Shown piece after piece: positions 46,034 through 54,799 of a stretch of 64,000 bases of DNA. The stretch lies in the NCBI GenBank assembly GCA_963780895.1, contig CAWAEG010000009.1, positions 310,001 to 374,000 of the forward strand, given 5' to 3'. Source of the stretch: DASQFI01 sp963780895 (lineage in GTDB: Bacteria > Acidobacteriota > Vicinamibacteria > Vicinamibacterales > SCN-69-37). Numbering within the stretch: the stretch's first letter is position 1; every line of letters starts with the position of its first letter. Both the position numbers and the translations under genes were made by a program. The notes beneath the pieces are model-generated. The model saw only the letters and a program-made list of their open reading frames with translations. It made no database searches and had not been told where the DNA came from.

Positions 46034-46825
46034 TCAATCAGGTTCGTCCCCTGTCCAGAGCACCGGCTCGAGCGGCCATTCTGCCGGCGGGGTTTCGTAA
46101 AACACGCGCTCCAGGAACAGACCCGACGCCGGAGCCGTGAGCTTCGCGGGAAGATCCGAATCGCCGGTCAGAAAGCTCACGAGGGCGCCTGATTCGAGCT
46201 CGCGCCGGCCGACCGCCACGAGCACACCCGCAATCCGCCTGACCATCTTCCACAGAAAGTGCGAACCGACGATGCGGATCAGAATGAGCGAGTCCCGGTG
46301 CGCGATTGCGACCTGTTCGATGGCCACGCGCGTCGATTTCTCGTCCGGATCGTCGTCGGTGAACGCGCGGAAGTCACCGAACCCGACCAGCGCGCGCGCC
46401 GACACTTCCATCCGGCCGACATCGAGATCGTCCCGCACCCACCAGACGAACGGCTTGGCGAACGCCGTGCGCCGCAGCGCAATCTGATACAGGTAGCTTC
46501 TTGCCACCGCGCTGTGCCGCGCGTGGAAACGAGGCGCGACGCGCTCGGCGGCGAGCACGTTGATATCGGCGGGCAGCGCGTCGTTGACGCGCGTGACGAG
46601 CGCGGCCGGTGGCAGGGTGGCACCCGTATCGACATGCGCGACCTGACCCAGCGCATGAACGCCGGCGTCCGTCCGCCCCGCGCCATACGTGTCGAACTGG
46701 TCGGATCGCAACGCGTCGCGCAAGGCGCGGTGCAGCTCGCCCTGGACGGTCCTGGCGTTCTTCTGAATCTGCCAGCCGCTGTAGCGCGTCCCGGCGTATT
46801 CGATGGTGAGCTTGTAACGGGGCAT
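46034..46825 (-). CDS. truA: tRNA pseudouridine(38-40) synthase
   Basis: 263 residues, the usual TruA length. Markers are YAGTRYSGWQIQ, the catalytic Asp in GAGRTDAGVHALGQ, FHARHSAVARSYLY and FLWKMVRRIAGVL. It modifies U38-U40 in the anticodon arm of tRNAs. Transcribed convergently with the genes before it; a large palindrome starts about 30 bases upstream of its start codon. Confidence 0.96.
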   Translation of the reverse strand: MPRYKLTIEYAGTRYSGWQIQKNARTVQGELHRALRDALRSDQFDTYGAGRTDAGVHALGQVAHVDTGATLPPAALVTRVNDALPADINVLAAERVAPRFHARHSAVARSYLYQIALRRTAFAKPFVWWVRDDLDVGRMEVSARALVGFGDFRAFTDDDPDEKSTRVAIEQVAIAHRDSLILIRIVGSHFLWKMVRRIAGVLVAVGRRELESGALVSFLTGDSDLPAKLTAPASGLFLERVFYETPPAEWPLEPVLWTGDEPD

Positions 46826-46854
46826 GGGTCAGTTGTTAAATGCGGTGGGGCGGG

Positions 46855-46999
46855 CTTTCAGCGTTTTCCAGTCGGTGTCGCGTGTTCCTGCGCCCGACCT
46901 TTGCGAGCGCCGCGAGGCAGGCCCAATCACGCTGCCTTGCGGCAAGCGGCGAGCGGGAGGGCGCAGGAACACGCGACACCGATCTGGAAAACCGCTAGC
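46855..46999. repeat. Long imperfect palindrome (copy A)
   Basis: Bases 46872-46895 are the exact reverse complement of 46959-46982 (24 bp), and pairing extends outward with two one-base bulges to the ends. The centre carries two non-identical inner arms. One contains CTTTGCGAGCGCCGCGAGG. The other, on the opposite strand, reads CTCGCCGCTTGCCGC. The same two inner arms, in swapped order, occur in the copy at 50085-50253. Confidence 0.85.
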
Positions 47000-47076
47000 C
47001 CGCCTGCAGTCGGCGCCTGTCCGCCGAGTTCAGCAAGGCGAAGCCGGCCGCTGCTGTTGCCGTGTATTCTGTCTTC

Positions 47077-48564
47077 ATGTTCGTCAAGCGGTTCTTCGAG
47101 CCCAAACTGGCTCAAACCAGCTACCTGATCGGCTGCACCGTCACCGGCGAGGCCATCGTCATCGATCCCAACCGCGACGTCGATCAATACATCGAGGCGG
47201 CGCGCGACCAGGGTGTCAGAGTCTCGCATGTGACCGAAACGCACATCCATGCGGACTTTCTGTCGGGCAGCCGCGAGCTCCGCGCAAAGACCGGCGCGAC
47301 GCTGTATCTCTCGGACGAAGGCGACGCGAGCTGGAAGTACGGTTTTGCCGGTGACGAGCGTACCAGACTCGTGAAACACGGCGATCGCCTCGCGGTCGGG
47401 AACGTCAGGCTGGATGTCGTGCACACGCCCGGCCACACGCCGGAACATCTGGCATTCCTGGTGACGGATGGCGCGGTGGCGAATGAGCCGATCGCGGCGG
47501 CGACGGGAGACTTCATCTTCGTCGGCGATGTCGGGAGGCCCGATCTGCTCGAGCGGGCGGCAAACCTGAAGGGCACGATGGAAGCGGGCGCACGCACCTT
47601 GTATCAACAGGTGCGGAAGTTCGCCGAGCGTCCGGACTGGCTGCAGATCTGGCCCGCGCACGGCGCCGGATCCGCCTGCGGCAAAGGGATCAGCGCGATT
47701 CCGCAGAGCACGCTTGGTTACGAGAAGCGATTCAACTGGGCGTTCCGCGCGGCATCCGAGGCGGAGTTCGTGAAGAGCGTGCTCTCGGGCCAGCCGGAGC
47801 CGCCGAAATACTTCGCGATGATGAAGCGGCTGAACAAGGAGGGCCCGCGGATCCTCAACGGATTCCCGCATCCACCGCTCGCGGATCTGCAGACGCTCTC
47901 GCGCGAGCTGGCCGACGACGGGTTTGTCGTGGACACGCGGCGCGCCGCGGACTTTGGCACCGGTCACGTGCCCGGGACGATCAACATTCCGATGAACGGA
48001 TCGTTCACGACCTGGGCCGGCTGGCTCGTGCCGTTCGATCGCGACGTGTATCTCATCGTCGATGGCCACGGCGACCAGGCGGCGCACGCGGCCGCGGCGG
48101 CCGCCCGCGACATGGCGATGATCGGCCTCGACCGGGTCGCCGGCTATTTCGAGAGCGGCGTCGTGGACCAGTGGGCCCACGCAGGCCGTCCGCTGGCCAA
48201 AATCGCGCACATCGACACGACCGATCTGGCGGAGTCTTTGAAGCACAAAGGGGTCACGCTGATCGACGTCCGCAGCGAAGCGGAATGGGAGGTTGGCCGC
48301 ATCGACGGCGCGATGCACGTGACGCTTGGCTATCTGGCCGATCGTCTCGACGACATCCCGCGCGAAAAACCGATCGTGCTGCAGTGCCAGTCCGGCTCCC
48401 GCTCGGCGATCGGCGCAAGCCTTCTGCGCGCGCGCGGGTTCGATCGCGTGGCGAATCTCGCCGGCGGGTTCACGGCCTGGACGCGAGCGGGCCTGCCCGT
48501 GAACACGGAGAGACCCGTGAATACATCCGGTGCCGAACTGGGGATGTCCACGTCCCCAGATTGA
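47077..48564 (+). CDS. Persulfide dioxygenase-like metallo-hydrolase with two rhodanese domains
   Basis: 495 residues. The MBL part (1-~250) has ETHIHADFLSGS, HTPGHTPEHLAF and GDVGRPDLL, as in ETHE1-type persulfide dioxygenases. Two rhodanese domains follow: the first (about 285-375) lacks the active Cys, the second (about 390-480) has it in CQSGSRSA. The plan resembles the CstB-type fusion that oxidises low-molecular-weight persulfides. I start at ATG 47077 (MFVKRFFEPKLAQTSYL). The 2Fe-2S protein gene starts three bases later. Confidence 0.92.
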   Translation: MFVKRFFEPKLAQTSYLIGCTVTGEAIVIDPNRDVDQYIEAARDQGVRVSHVTETHIHADFLSGSRELRAKTGATLYLSDEGDASWKYGFAGDERTRLVKHGDRLAVGNVRLDVVHTPGHTPEHLAFLVTDGAVANEPIAAATGDFIFVGDVGRPDLLERAANLKGTMEAGARTLYQQVRKFAERPDWLQIWPAHGAGSACGKGISAIPQSTLGYEKRFNWAFRAASEAEFVKSVLSGQPEPPKYFAMMKRLNKEGPRILNGFPHPPLADLQTLSRELADDGFVVDTRRAADFGTGHVPGTINIPMNGSFTTWAGWLVPFDRDVYLIVDGHGDQAAHAAAAAARDMAMIGLDRVAGYFESGVVDQWAHAGRPLAKIAHIDTTDLAESLKHKGVTLIDVRSEAEWEVGRIDGAMHVTLGYLADRLDDIPREKPIVLQCQSGSRSAIGASLLRARGFDRVANLAGGFTAWTRAGLPVNTERPVNTSGAELGMSTSPD

Positions 48565-48566
48565 AC

Positions 48567-49076
48567 ATGCCGAAAGATCGCATCTCTCCAGAAGCCTCAG
48601 CGGCGGCCTTCGGTGTCGGCAAGATCGTCCGCCACATGTTCGTCTGCATCGGACCGGACTGCTGTACGTCGGAACAGGGCGCCGAGACATGGGACTACGT
48701 CAAGCGGCGCATGAAGGAGCTGAACATCGCCGGCGCGAATGGTCCTGCGTACCGCACGAAGGTCCAGTGCTTTCGCATCTGCATCGGCGGACCGATTTCG
48801 GTCGTCTATCCGGAAGGTGCGTGGTACCGAAACGTCACGCCCGCAAATGCGGAACGCATCATCCAGGAGCACGTCATCGGCGGCCGCATCGTCGAGGATC
48901 TCTGCTTCGCGAAGAATCCGCTCTGTGCGCCGGAGCAAAGCAAGGATGCAGGGTCTCCGGCGACGGACGGCGGGACGGATATAAGCTCTAACGATGGAAA
49001 CCGGCGCGGTCGTCAAGGCCTGGGGGCTGATCCTCTCGGGCTATCGGCCAAATCTTTCGATCGAAATCACGCGTGA
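48567..49076 (+). CDS. Thioredoxin-like 2Fe-2S ferredoxin
   Basis: 169 residues. The Cys set CIGPDCCTSEQG and CFRICIGGP, with the closing VVYPEGAWY, is that of the thioredoxin-fold 2Fe-2S ferredoxins. It is translated right after the persulfide dioxygenase. The last ~28 residues overlap the radical SAM gene out of frame; an indel just before that point would instead end it at 48991, two bases before the next start. Confidence 0.82.
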   Translation: MPKDRISPEASAAAFGVGKIVRHMFVCIGPDCCTSEQGAETWDYVKRRMKELNIAGANGPAYRTKVQCFRICIGGPISVVYPEGAWYRNVTPANAERIIQEHVIGGRIVEDLCFAKNPLCAPEQSKDAGSPATDGGTDISSNDGNRRGRQGLGADPLGLSAKSFDRNHA

Positions 49077-50010
49077 GTGCCCCCTGCGATGCCCGGGCTG
49101 CTATGCGTACGGCGATACGCATCTCGGGGGCGACGTCGTGCTGCGCCAGCTTGCGGACTACAAGGGCCAGGAGTTGATCGACGGCGTGCTCGACGTCATC
49201 AAGCGATACAAGCCGCTGCATCTGTCGATCGTGGGCGGCGAACCGCTCGTGCGGTACCGGGAGCTCGAGGTGCTGCTGCCGACGCTCACCGGCATGGGTG
49301 TCCACACGCAGCTCGTCACGAGCGCGGTCCGGCCCATTCCCGAAAGCTGGGCGAACATGCCGCTGCTGCAGGTCTGCGTGTCGATCGACGGGTTGCAGCC
49401 CGAGCACGACGTGCGGCGTGCGCCGGCGACCTACGACCGCATTCTCAAGCACATCAAGGGCCAGCACGTGACGGTCCATTGCACGATCACCCGCCAGCAG
49501 TCGCGGGCCGGCTACCTGACGGAGTTCACGAATTTCTGGGCCCGCCTGCCGGACGTCAAACGCATCTGGTTCAGCCTCTACACGCCGCAAAAAGGGGAGG
49601 ACGCACCGGAGATCCTGCGGCGCGAGGATCGCGAGCGGGTCGTCGCCGAGATGACGGAGCTCTTCGCGCGCGAGCCGAAGCTCCACGACATGATTCCATC
49701 GGTCATTCAGGGCTATCTCAAGCCCCCGCAGAACCCCGACGAGTGCATCTTCGCGAAGACGACGGCGTGCATCTCGTCGGATTTGAAGCGGACGATCACG
49801 CCGTGCCAGTACGGCGGGGACCCCGACTGCACGCAGTGCGGCTGCATGGCGTCGGTCGGGCTCGGCGCGCTCGGCGACTACAAGGTCGGCGGCGTCATTT
49901 CGCTCCGGTCGATCTTCAATACGTCGTTCAAGATCGGGCACGGGATGCGGCGGCTGCGCGGCGGGAATGGCCACGGGAACGGCCACGGAAACGGCAACGG
50001 CGCGCACTGA
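48994..50010 (+). CDS. Radical SAM protein with SPASM-like C-terminal cysteines
   Basis: 338 residues. It has the canonical motif CPLRCPGC (C-x3-C-x2-C), HLSIVGGEPLVRYRE for the SAM-binding GGE, and a C-terminal Cys-rich region (CIFAKTTACIS, CQYGGDPDCTQCGC) that could hold an auxiliary cluster. The last 16 residues are a Gly/Asn/His repeat (GGNGHGNGHGNGNGAH), a possible metal-binding tail. It follows the persulfide dioxygenase and ferredoxin genes and may use that ferredoxin as reductant. Reaction unknown. Confidence 0.85.
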   Translation: METGAVVKAWGLILSGYRPNLSIEITRECPLRCPGCYAYGDTHLGGDVVLRQLADYKGQELIDGVLDVIKRYKPLHLSIVGGEPLVRYRELEVLLPTLTGMGVHTQLVTSAVRPIPESWANMPLLQVCVSIDGLQPEHDVRRAPATYDRILKHIKGQHVTVHCTITRQQSRAGYLTEFTNFWARLPDVKRIWFSLYTPQKGEDAPEILRREDRERVVAEMTELFAREPKLHDMIPSVIQGYLKPPQNPDECIFAKTTACISSDLKRTITPCQYGGDPDCTQCGCMASVGLGALGDYKVGGVISLRSIFNTSFKIGHGMRRLRGGNGHGNGHGNGNGAH

Positions 50011-50084
50011 AGCCAGCTCGGCCAACCCGCTCTGCTGTCGGCGCGCCCAAGTTCGAAAGGCGCTGTGCTACGTTCGCGGTGTCC

Positions 50085-50253
50085 GGCGTTTTGGAGATTG
50101 GTGTCGCGTGTTCCGGCGTCCTCCCGCTCGCCGCTTGCCGCGAGGCAGCGTGATCGCCGCCTCCGCTGAAAGCTACGGCGGGCCAAGGAGCCTGCCTCGC
50201 GGCGCTCGCAAAGGTCGGCCGCCGGAACACGCGACACCGATCTCCAAACGCTG
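50085..50253. repeat. Long imperfect palindrome (copy B)
   Basis: Bases 50100-50118 are the exact reverse complement of 50220-50238 (19 bp), with further pairing outward to both ends. The outer-arm core GTGTCGCGTGTTCC is shared with copy A. The inner arms are those of copy A in reversed order, and the central loop is longer (about 40 bases, with CTGAAAGCTACGGCGGGC). Confidence 0.85.
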
Positions 50254-50372
50254 TCGTCGGCCGCGATCCATCAGAGGCCTTTCGATGCCCGCGCCGGATG
50301 CTTCGATGTTGGCCACACCCTCCCGCCGCATTGTCGAATCGCAGGCCGGCGTCATGGTAGGCTTTTGGTTTG

Positions 50373-50450
<78 letters not shown>

Positions 50451-50647
50451 AACGCCGCCGCGTGCGCGGCGGCGCACTTCGAACTTCGAACTTGGAACTT
50501 CGAACGGTGGTGGTCGCCTTCGGCGACGTCTTTCCTGGATGGAAATCTTCCATCGAAGTTCCCGACTTCCGGAGTCGGTTTCCAGTTCGAAGTTTGAAGT
50601 TTGAAGTTCGGCCCGCCGAAGCGACGAAGTCGCGAAGGCGGGCGGTT
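50451..50647. repeat. Structured spacer 1 between tRNA-Arg genes (heptad repeats and nested hairpin)
   Basis: Contains four heptads of the ACTTCGA type at 50476-50503 and an inverted set (AGTTCGA/AGTTTGA) at 50584-50610, which can pair into a long stem. Just before the next tRNA (50612-50640) a nested hairpin has outer CCGCC/GGCGG and inner GCGAC/GTCGC arms separated by GAA. Confidence 0.75.
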
Positions 50648-50721
<74 letters not shown>

Positions 50722-50840
50722 ATACCCGCCTTCGCTGCGCGAAGGCGGAACTTCGAACTTGGAATTGCGAACTTCGAACAAGTTTGGCAAGTTCTAAGTT
50801 CGCCGCGCCGAAGCGACGAAGTCGCGGAGGCGGGCGCCGT
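50722..50840. repeat. Structured spacer 2 between tRNA-Arg and tRNA-Lys
   Basis: Begins with a hairpin (CCGCCTTCG / CGAAGGCGG, 50726-50748), then heptad-like TTCGAAC/TTGGAAT units (50752-50779) with a partial inverted set, and ends with nearly the same nested GCGAC/GTCGC hairpin as spacer 1 (50807-50835), directly before the next tRNA. Confidence 0.75.
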
Positions 50841-50916
50841 GGGCCCGTAGCTCAATTGGCAGAGCAGCAGACTCTTAATCTGTTGGTTCTCGGTTCGACT
50901 CCGAGCGGGCTCACCA
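50841..50916 (+). tRNA. tRNA-Lys (anticodon CTT)
   Basis: 76 bases with encoded CCA. Acceptor GGGCCCG / CGGGCTC, anticodon stem GCAGA/TCTGT with loop CTCTTAA (anticodon CTT), T loop TTCGACT. Confidence 0.95.
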
Positions 50917-51105
50917 GTTTTTCATTCGATTTCCTAGGGAATCTGGCAATCCGATAAGACCCGACCGCCGGCTGACTGCGAGGGTTTCGGCGACTGATCC
51001 GTTCTTGAGCCCGTCGTTGGCGACATGCGTCTCCAATCGCGATGCATGGCGCAACATGAGTCGAAAGTCTGTCGTGTCGCGCAGCTACGCCGCGACACTC
51101 GCAGC

Positions 51106-51280
51106 ATGCTGGTCGATACCTCGTTTGACTTCAGGACTCACACGCTACCGGGAAAGGATCCTGACTCGTGCAGTCTCACTCTTCGCCGGTATCACAGGCT
51201 CCTTTGGAGCAAGGAGCTGCCAGGAGGCGCGTTCTTCGATCTGAACGACGCCAAGTGCGGCATATACCTGCATCATTGCC
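51106..51280 (+). pseudogene. 5' fragment of a conserved hypothetical gene (DUF6994-like)
   Basis: From ATG 51106 the frame reads MLVDTSFDFRTHTLPGKDPD and LRRYHRLLWSKELPGGAFFDL, then IYLHHC. This is the start of a conserved family that I recall as DUF6994. After about 51280 the similarity is lost and the frame runs into the next gene, so only a 5' piece remains. It lies between tRNA-Lys and its decayed partial copy. Confidence 0.4.
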
Positions 51281-51337
51281 ATGCGTACGCCCGACGTCGC
51301 GGTGATACCATAGCGCTCGCCTCCGAAAGGAAACGAA

Positions 51338-51602
51338 ATGCCGACGATTGTGGCGCATCACGACATCATCAAGGGACAGGAGCACTGGCTCCGCTCACCG
51401 AAGCGGAAGGAGCTGTTTGGACCGCTCGGCATCACCAACATCCGGACTTTCTCGATCCGCAGAACCCGAAGCGGGTGGCCCTGGTGATGGACGTACGGAC
51501 ATGGGCGCGCTGAATGCCGTCATGCAGACGCCCGCCGCGGCCGAAGCAATGGCTCACGACGGCGTGGTGCCCGAGACGCTCGTCATCCTGGTCCAGTCCT
51601 AG
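51338..51602 (+). pseudogene. Small conserved hypothetical protein, split by two indels
   Basis: ATG 51338, with AAAGGA upstream, begins MPTIVAHHDI..KGQEHWL and FGPLGITNIRTF. The sequence continues in a second frame (LDPQNPKRVALVMDV) and a third (GALNAVMQTPAAAEAMAHDG), ending at 51602. Put together it is an ~88-residue protein of a conserved small family without known function. Two single-base indels near 51445 and 51500 explain the breaks. Confidence 0.6.
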
Positions 51603-51621
51603 GCTCGCCCGTAAACGGGAG

Positions 51622-51665
51622 GTCGGACGTCTTTTCGGCTGAATAGACCGAAAACGATGTCCGAC
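51622..51665. other. Inverted repeat after the small conserved gene
   Basis: GTCGGAC at 51622-51628 pairs with GTCCGAC at 51659-51665, and TTTTCGG pairs with CCGAAAA inside, leaving a short loop. It could end transcription of the small gene, although the T-run after it is poor. Confidence 0.5.
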
Positions 51666-51694
51666 GTCATTCTCCGAAGACCACGCACCGGGTT

Positions 51695-51740
51695 CTCTTG
51701 AATCGGTTGGTTCTGGGTGCTACTCTCACTGGGCTCACCA
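51695..51740 (+). other. Decayed copy of the tRNA-Lys 3' half
   Basis: Aligns with the 3' 40-odd bases of tRNA-Lys (from the anticodon loop through GGGCTCACCA and beyond) with roughly three quarters identity. It has no 5' half. It may be the far attachment site of an old integration at tRNA-Lys or a relic of tRNA duplication. Confidence 0.6.
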
Positions 51741-52074
51741 CTTCCCTTCGTTTTTCCAAGAGATTCCGCAAACTCGATCCGCGGCGCAGGCGGCGACAGA
51801 GCCGCCCGAACCATGAACGTTGGAGTTCTGTGCCTGTTCGGGTGCAATCCTAGAGGCAGGTCGAACGAGACAGGGCCCCGGAACCTGCCCGCACTGACGG
51901 GCGTGACGATTATCGCGCAGAAGGGACGACGAGTGCCGAGACGACCCACTTCATCAGCGCGCGAAGGCTCGTGGTCGGCGCACACCGCTTCGTCAACGTC
52001 CAGAGGCCGAGTAAGTCGGACGGCGGCAGCCGCCGAGGGCGCCTCGCCATGAGGGAACGACGCTACTCAAACCC

Positions 52075-52641
52075 TTGGATGCCAAGGCGGTGATTCTCGT
52101 CGCCAGTGTCGTGATGGTCGTCATTCGAGCACTCACGGGCGCAGTCGCGGGTAAGGTCGCGCTGAGCAACAAAGGTCCGCGCGAGGTCGTCCTGCCGACT
52201 TTCGCATGGATGGGGTTCCTCGTTCCGTTGATCTGGGCGGTGTTCCCTTTCTTCTCGTTCGCGGAGTACCCACTTCGTCCTTGGCCGTTCGGCGCCGGAG
52301 TCTTGTGCCTCGTAGGGGGCCTCTGGTGGTTCCACCGGTCACACTCGGATCTGGGCAGGTACTGGTGGGTTACCCTTGAACTGCGCGAGAACCATCGACT
52401 CATCACGCAAGGGGTCTATCGCTATGTCCGTCATCAAATGTACGCAGAACTCTTCCTTTACTCCATCGGCCAAGCGCTCATGCTTCCGAACTGGGTCGTC
52501 GGGCCGTCGTATTTAGTGGCGTTTGGAATTCTCTTTGCACTTCGTATCGGTGCAGAGGAAAGGATGATGCTCGAGGCATTCGGCGACGAATACGCGGCGT
52601 ACATGGCAAGGACAAAGCTGCTCGTACCCGGAATCTGGTGA
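52075..52641 (+). CDS. Isoprenylcysteine carboxyl methyltransferase (ICMT)-family membrane protein
   Basis: 188 residues, about four to five membrane helices. The family part is at the C-terminal half: RYWWVTLELRENHRLITQG, YRYVRHQMYAE, and RIGAEERMMLEAFGDEYAAY. These membrane methyltransferases act on lipid-like or isoprenoid substrates; the bacterial role is usually unknown. The start is uncertain: TTG 52075 or GTG 52090, no ATG is available. The 470 bases before it hold only the tRNA relic and hairpin. Confidence 0.8.
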   Translation: MDAKAVILVASVVMVVIRALTGAVAGKVALSNKGPREVVLPTFAWMGFLVPLIWAVFPFFSFAEYPLRPWPFGAGVLCLVGGLWWFHRSHSDLGRYWWVTLELRENHRLITQGVYRYVRHQMYAELFLYSIGQALMLPNWVVGPSYLVAFGILFALRIGAEERMMLEAFGDEYAAYMARTKLLVPGIW

Positions 52642-53074
52642 TCGGGCGTGCCGGCTACCCTTGTCCCGGCGCCGCCATTGGTCCGGGGCCGAGCTCACTC
52701 ATGTTCAGGTCCTTAATACGGGTTGATCCTCAGCCGCTCAGCCGTCCGCCTGGCCGTGTGATGGTCCATCTGCGCGAATGGGGACTGGGTGATACTGGCA
52801 GTGTCTTCACTGCGTCAGGGGCCAATAGATCTCAGTGCGCCAGTCTTTTATATCGGGGAATTCGCCTGGATCCGTCAGGTACGATTCCCATGGTGCGCGG
52901 CCGGACGGTATCGGTTCGATTCCATCCATCGTTCCATGGCGAGTTACGTCTCGATGAGAGAATCGTAGGAGCCGGCGTGGACGCCGACGGCAAAAGGGCT
53001 ATCGGGAAGCTCGCAGTCCTTAACATCACCGTGACCTGGTAGATGCTGCAGACAGCGGCACGCCGATCTGCATG
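52642..53074. other. Stretch without a supported gene
   Basis: A plus-strand frame of 134 codons (52638-53042) is open, but its product has no recognisable family or clear start, so I do not call it as a gene. Confidence 0.35.
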
Positions 53075-53700
53075 TCAAAAGTGCAGGGCCGGTGTGAGAT
53101 AACGCGCGGTCGGCGGCAGCAGGCGAACCCGGCCTGCTCGCGTACGGAAACGCCTTGCCGCGATTCGGCGATGGCCTGGGGATGTATGGGGTCGGGTGTT
53201 CGGCGGACGAGCAGAATGCTGGGGCCGGCGAGGCGCGATCGAAAGGTGGGCATTTCGTTCTCTGGTAGATGAACTGACGACGTGAGAACAGCCGAGCGCG
53301 ATCGAGCCGTCAGAGCAGGGCGCCGTGTGGCGGCGACGGCTCCGGCCTCGGCGAAACGACGCGCGATAGGCGCCGGCGTGCAGCCGAACCGACGACGGAA
53401 TGCGGGTAGAGACCTGTGGCGATTGAAGGCCATCGCAAGGGAGATGTCGAGTACGGCATGCCGCTGGTGTGACCGGCGCCATCGTGCGTCGAGTGCAGGG
53501 TGCCGGTGTGTTCGGGGCGATTCCCTCGACGATCGAACGAAACGCTTGGGCAAATGTAAAGGCGAACCTCTCGGCAGGGGCTGCGATCGTGACCAGCGCT
53601 GGAGCCACGATCGGAAGGACGAGAGAAGCACTAGAGAAGGTCGTGGTCGAAACGCTTGGGGGGGAGGCAAATTGCGAAAGGCGAAATCCGTCTCGTCGCA
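53075..53700 (-). pseudogene. AraC-family regulator with GyrI-like domain, decayed or error-split
   Basis: On the minus strand, pieces in different frames line up as an AraC protein: FAQAFRSIV with ESPRTHR (first helix-turn-helix), VLDISLAMAFNRH and FRRRFGCTPAPIARR (second), then PSILLVRRTP and PIHPQAIAE, which resemble the GyrI-like effector domain. No start is clear and several indels are needed. It is divergent from the binding-protein gene at 53756 and may have controlled it. Confidence 0.5.
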
Positions 53701-53755
53701 GGTGCTGGCCTGACCACGCGCTGATGAGTCTACTCTATGAATCATTGAGGACGTG

Positions 53756-54781
53756 ATGCGGAATTCGAAGCGCGTAGTCGTTGCCGGCCTGGCATTCATG
53801 CTTGTGGTTGCGTGTGCGGTAAGTGCTTCACGCGGCCAAGGCGACCGAAACGATGCGAAGACGAAGAAAATCAGGATCGTCACGGTCGTCAAGCGAACTG
53901 GGATCGGGTGGTTCGAGCGCATGGAGCAGGGGATCAAACAGTTTGCCGCGCAGAATGGGGTTGACGCCACCATGACCGGCGCGGACGATGCCGATCCGCA
54001 GAAGCAGGCCGACATTATTCGGAAGCTGATTGCGGAGAAGCCCGACGCGATCACGGTTGTTCCGAATTCGCCGGAGGCGCTCGAGGAGGTCTTGAAGCAG
54101 GCCCGGGCGGCGGGAATAAAAGTGGTGACACACGAGGCGAGCAACCAGGTGAACACCGATGTGGACATCGAGGCATTCGATAACCTCGCCTATGGCTCGC
54201 ACCTGATGGATGAGCTGGCGTCGTGCATGGGTGGTAGCGGCAAGTATGTCGCATTCGTCGGCCACACCACCGCTCGCAGCCATATGCGATGGGCCACGGC
54301 GGCTTACGAGCGCGCGAGGCAAAAGTATCCGAAGATCGTGCGCATTTCTGCGCCGGTTGAAACCGCCGAGCGCCTCGAAACCGCCTATCAGAAAGCGAAG
54401 GAGCTGCTGGTAAAACATCCTGACCTCAAGGGCTTCGAAGGCAGCTCAGTCGTGGATGTGGCGGGAATTGGAAGAGCAGTCCGGGAGGCCGGGGTTCAGG
54501 GCAGGACCTGCGTCATGGGAACGAGCCTGCCATCGGTTGCGGGCGAATTCCTGAACGACGGCGCGGTTGACAAGATGTTTCTGTGGGACCCGCTGGTCGC
54601 AGGGCAGGCGCAAGCCAAGCTGGCGCTGATGCTCATCAAGGGGGAGAAGATTGCCCCCGGTCTCGATCTTGGCCTGCCAGGCTACCGCAACTTGAAAAGG
54701 ATTCCCGGAACTCCGCATGGCCTTGCCGGCTCCGGCTGGATCGCGATCGATAAGTCAAATGTAAGACAGTATCCGTTCTGA
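53756..54781 (+). CDS. Sugar-type periplasmic binding protein (RbsB/LsrB-like), orphan
   Basis: 341 residues. An N-terminal signal with a possible lipobox (LVVAC) is followed by a periplasmic-binding-protein type I fold: IVTVVKRTGIGWFERMEQGI, DADPQKQADIIRKLIAEKPDAITVVPNSP, and GAVDKMFLWDPLVAGQAQAKLAL near the end. Such proteins capture sugars or AI-2-like molecules for ABC importers, but no ATPase or permease is encoded nearby. GAGG precedes ATG 53756. Confidence 0.87.
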   Translation: MRNSKRVVVAGLAFMLVVACAVSASRGQGDRNDAKTKKIRIVTVVKRTGIGWFERMEQGIKQFAAQNGVDATMTGADDADPQKQADIIRKLIAEKPDAITVVPNSPEALEEVLKQARAAGIKVVTHEASNQVNTDVDIEAFDNLAYGSHLMDELASCMGGSGKYVAFVGHTTARSHMRWATAAYERARQKYPKIVRISAPVETAERLETAYQKAKELLVKHPDLKGFEGSSVVDVAGIGRAVREAGVQGRTCVMGTSLPSVAGEFLNDGAVDKMFLWDPLVAGQAQAKLALMLIKGEKIAPGLDLGLPGYRNLKRIPGTPHGLAGSGWIAIDKSNVRQYPF

Positions 54782-54799
54782 GTCAGTCTTGCTGCGACC

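Noticed and set aside
52638..53042. 134-codon plus-strand frame
   Set aside because: No recognisable domain, no ribosome site at the start, and it lies in a decayed region.
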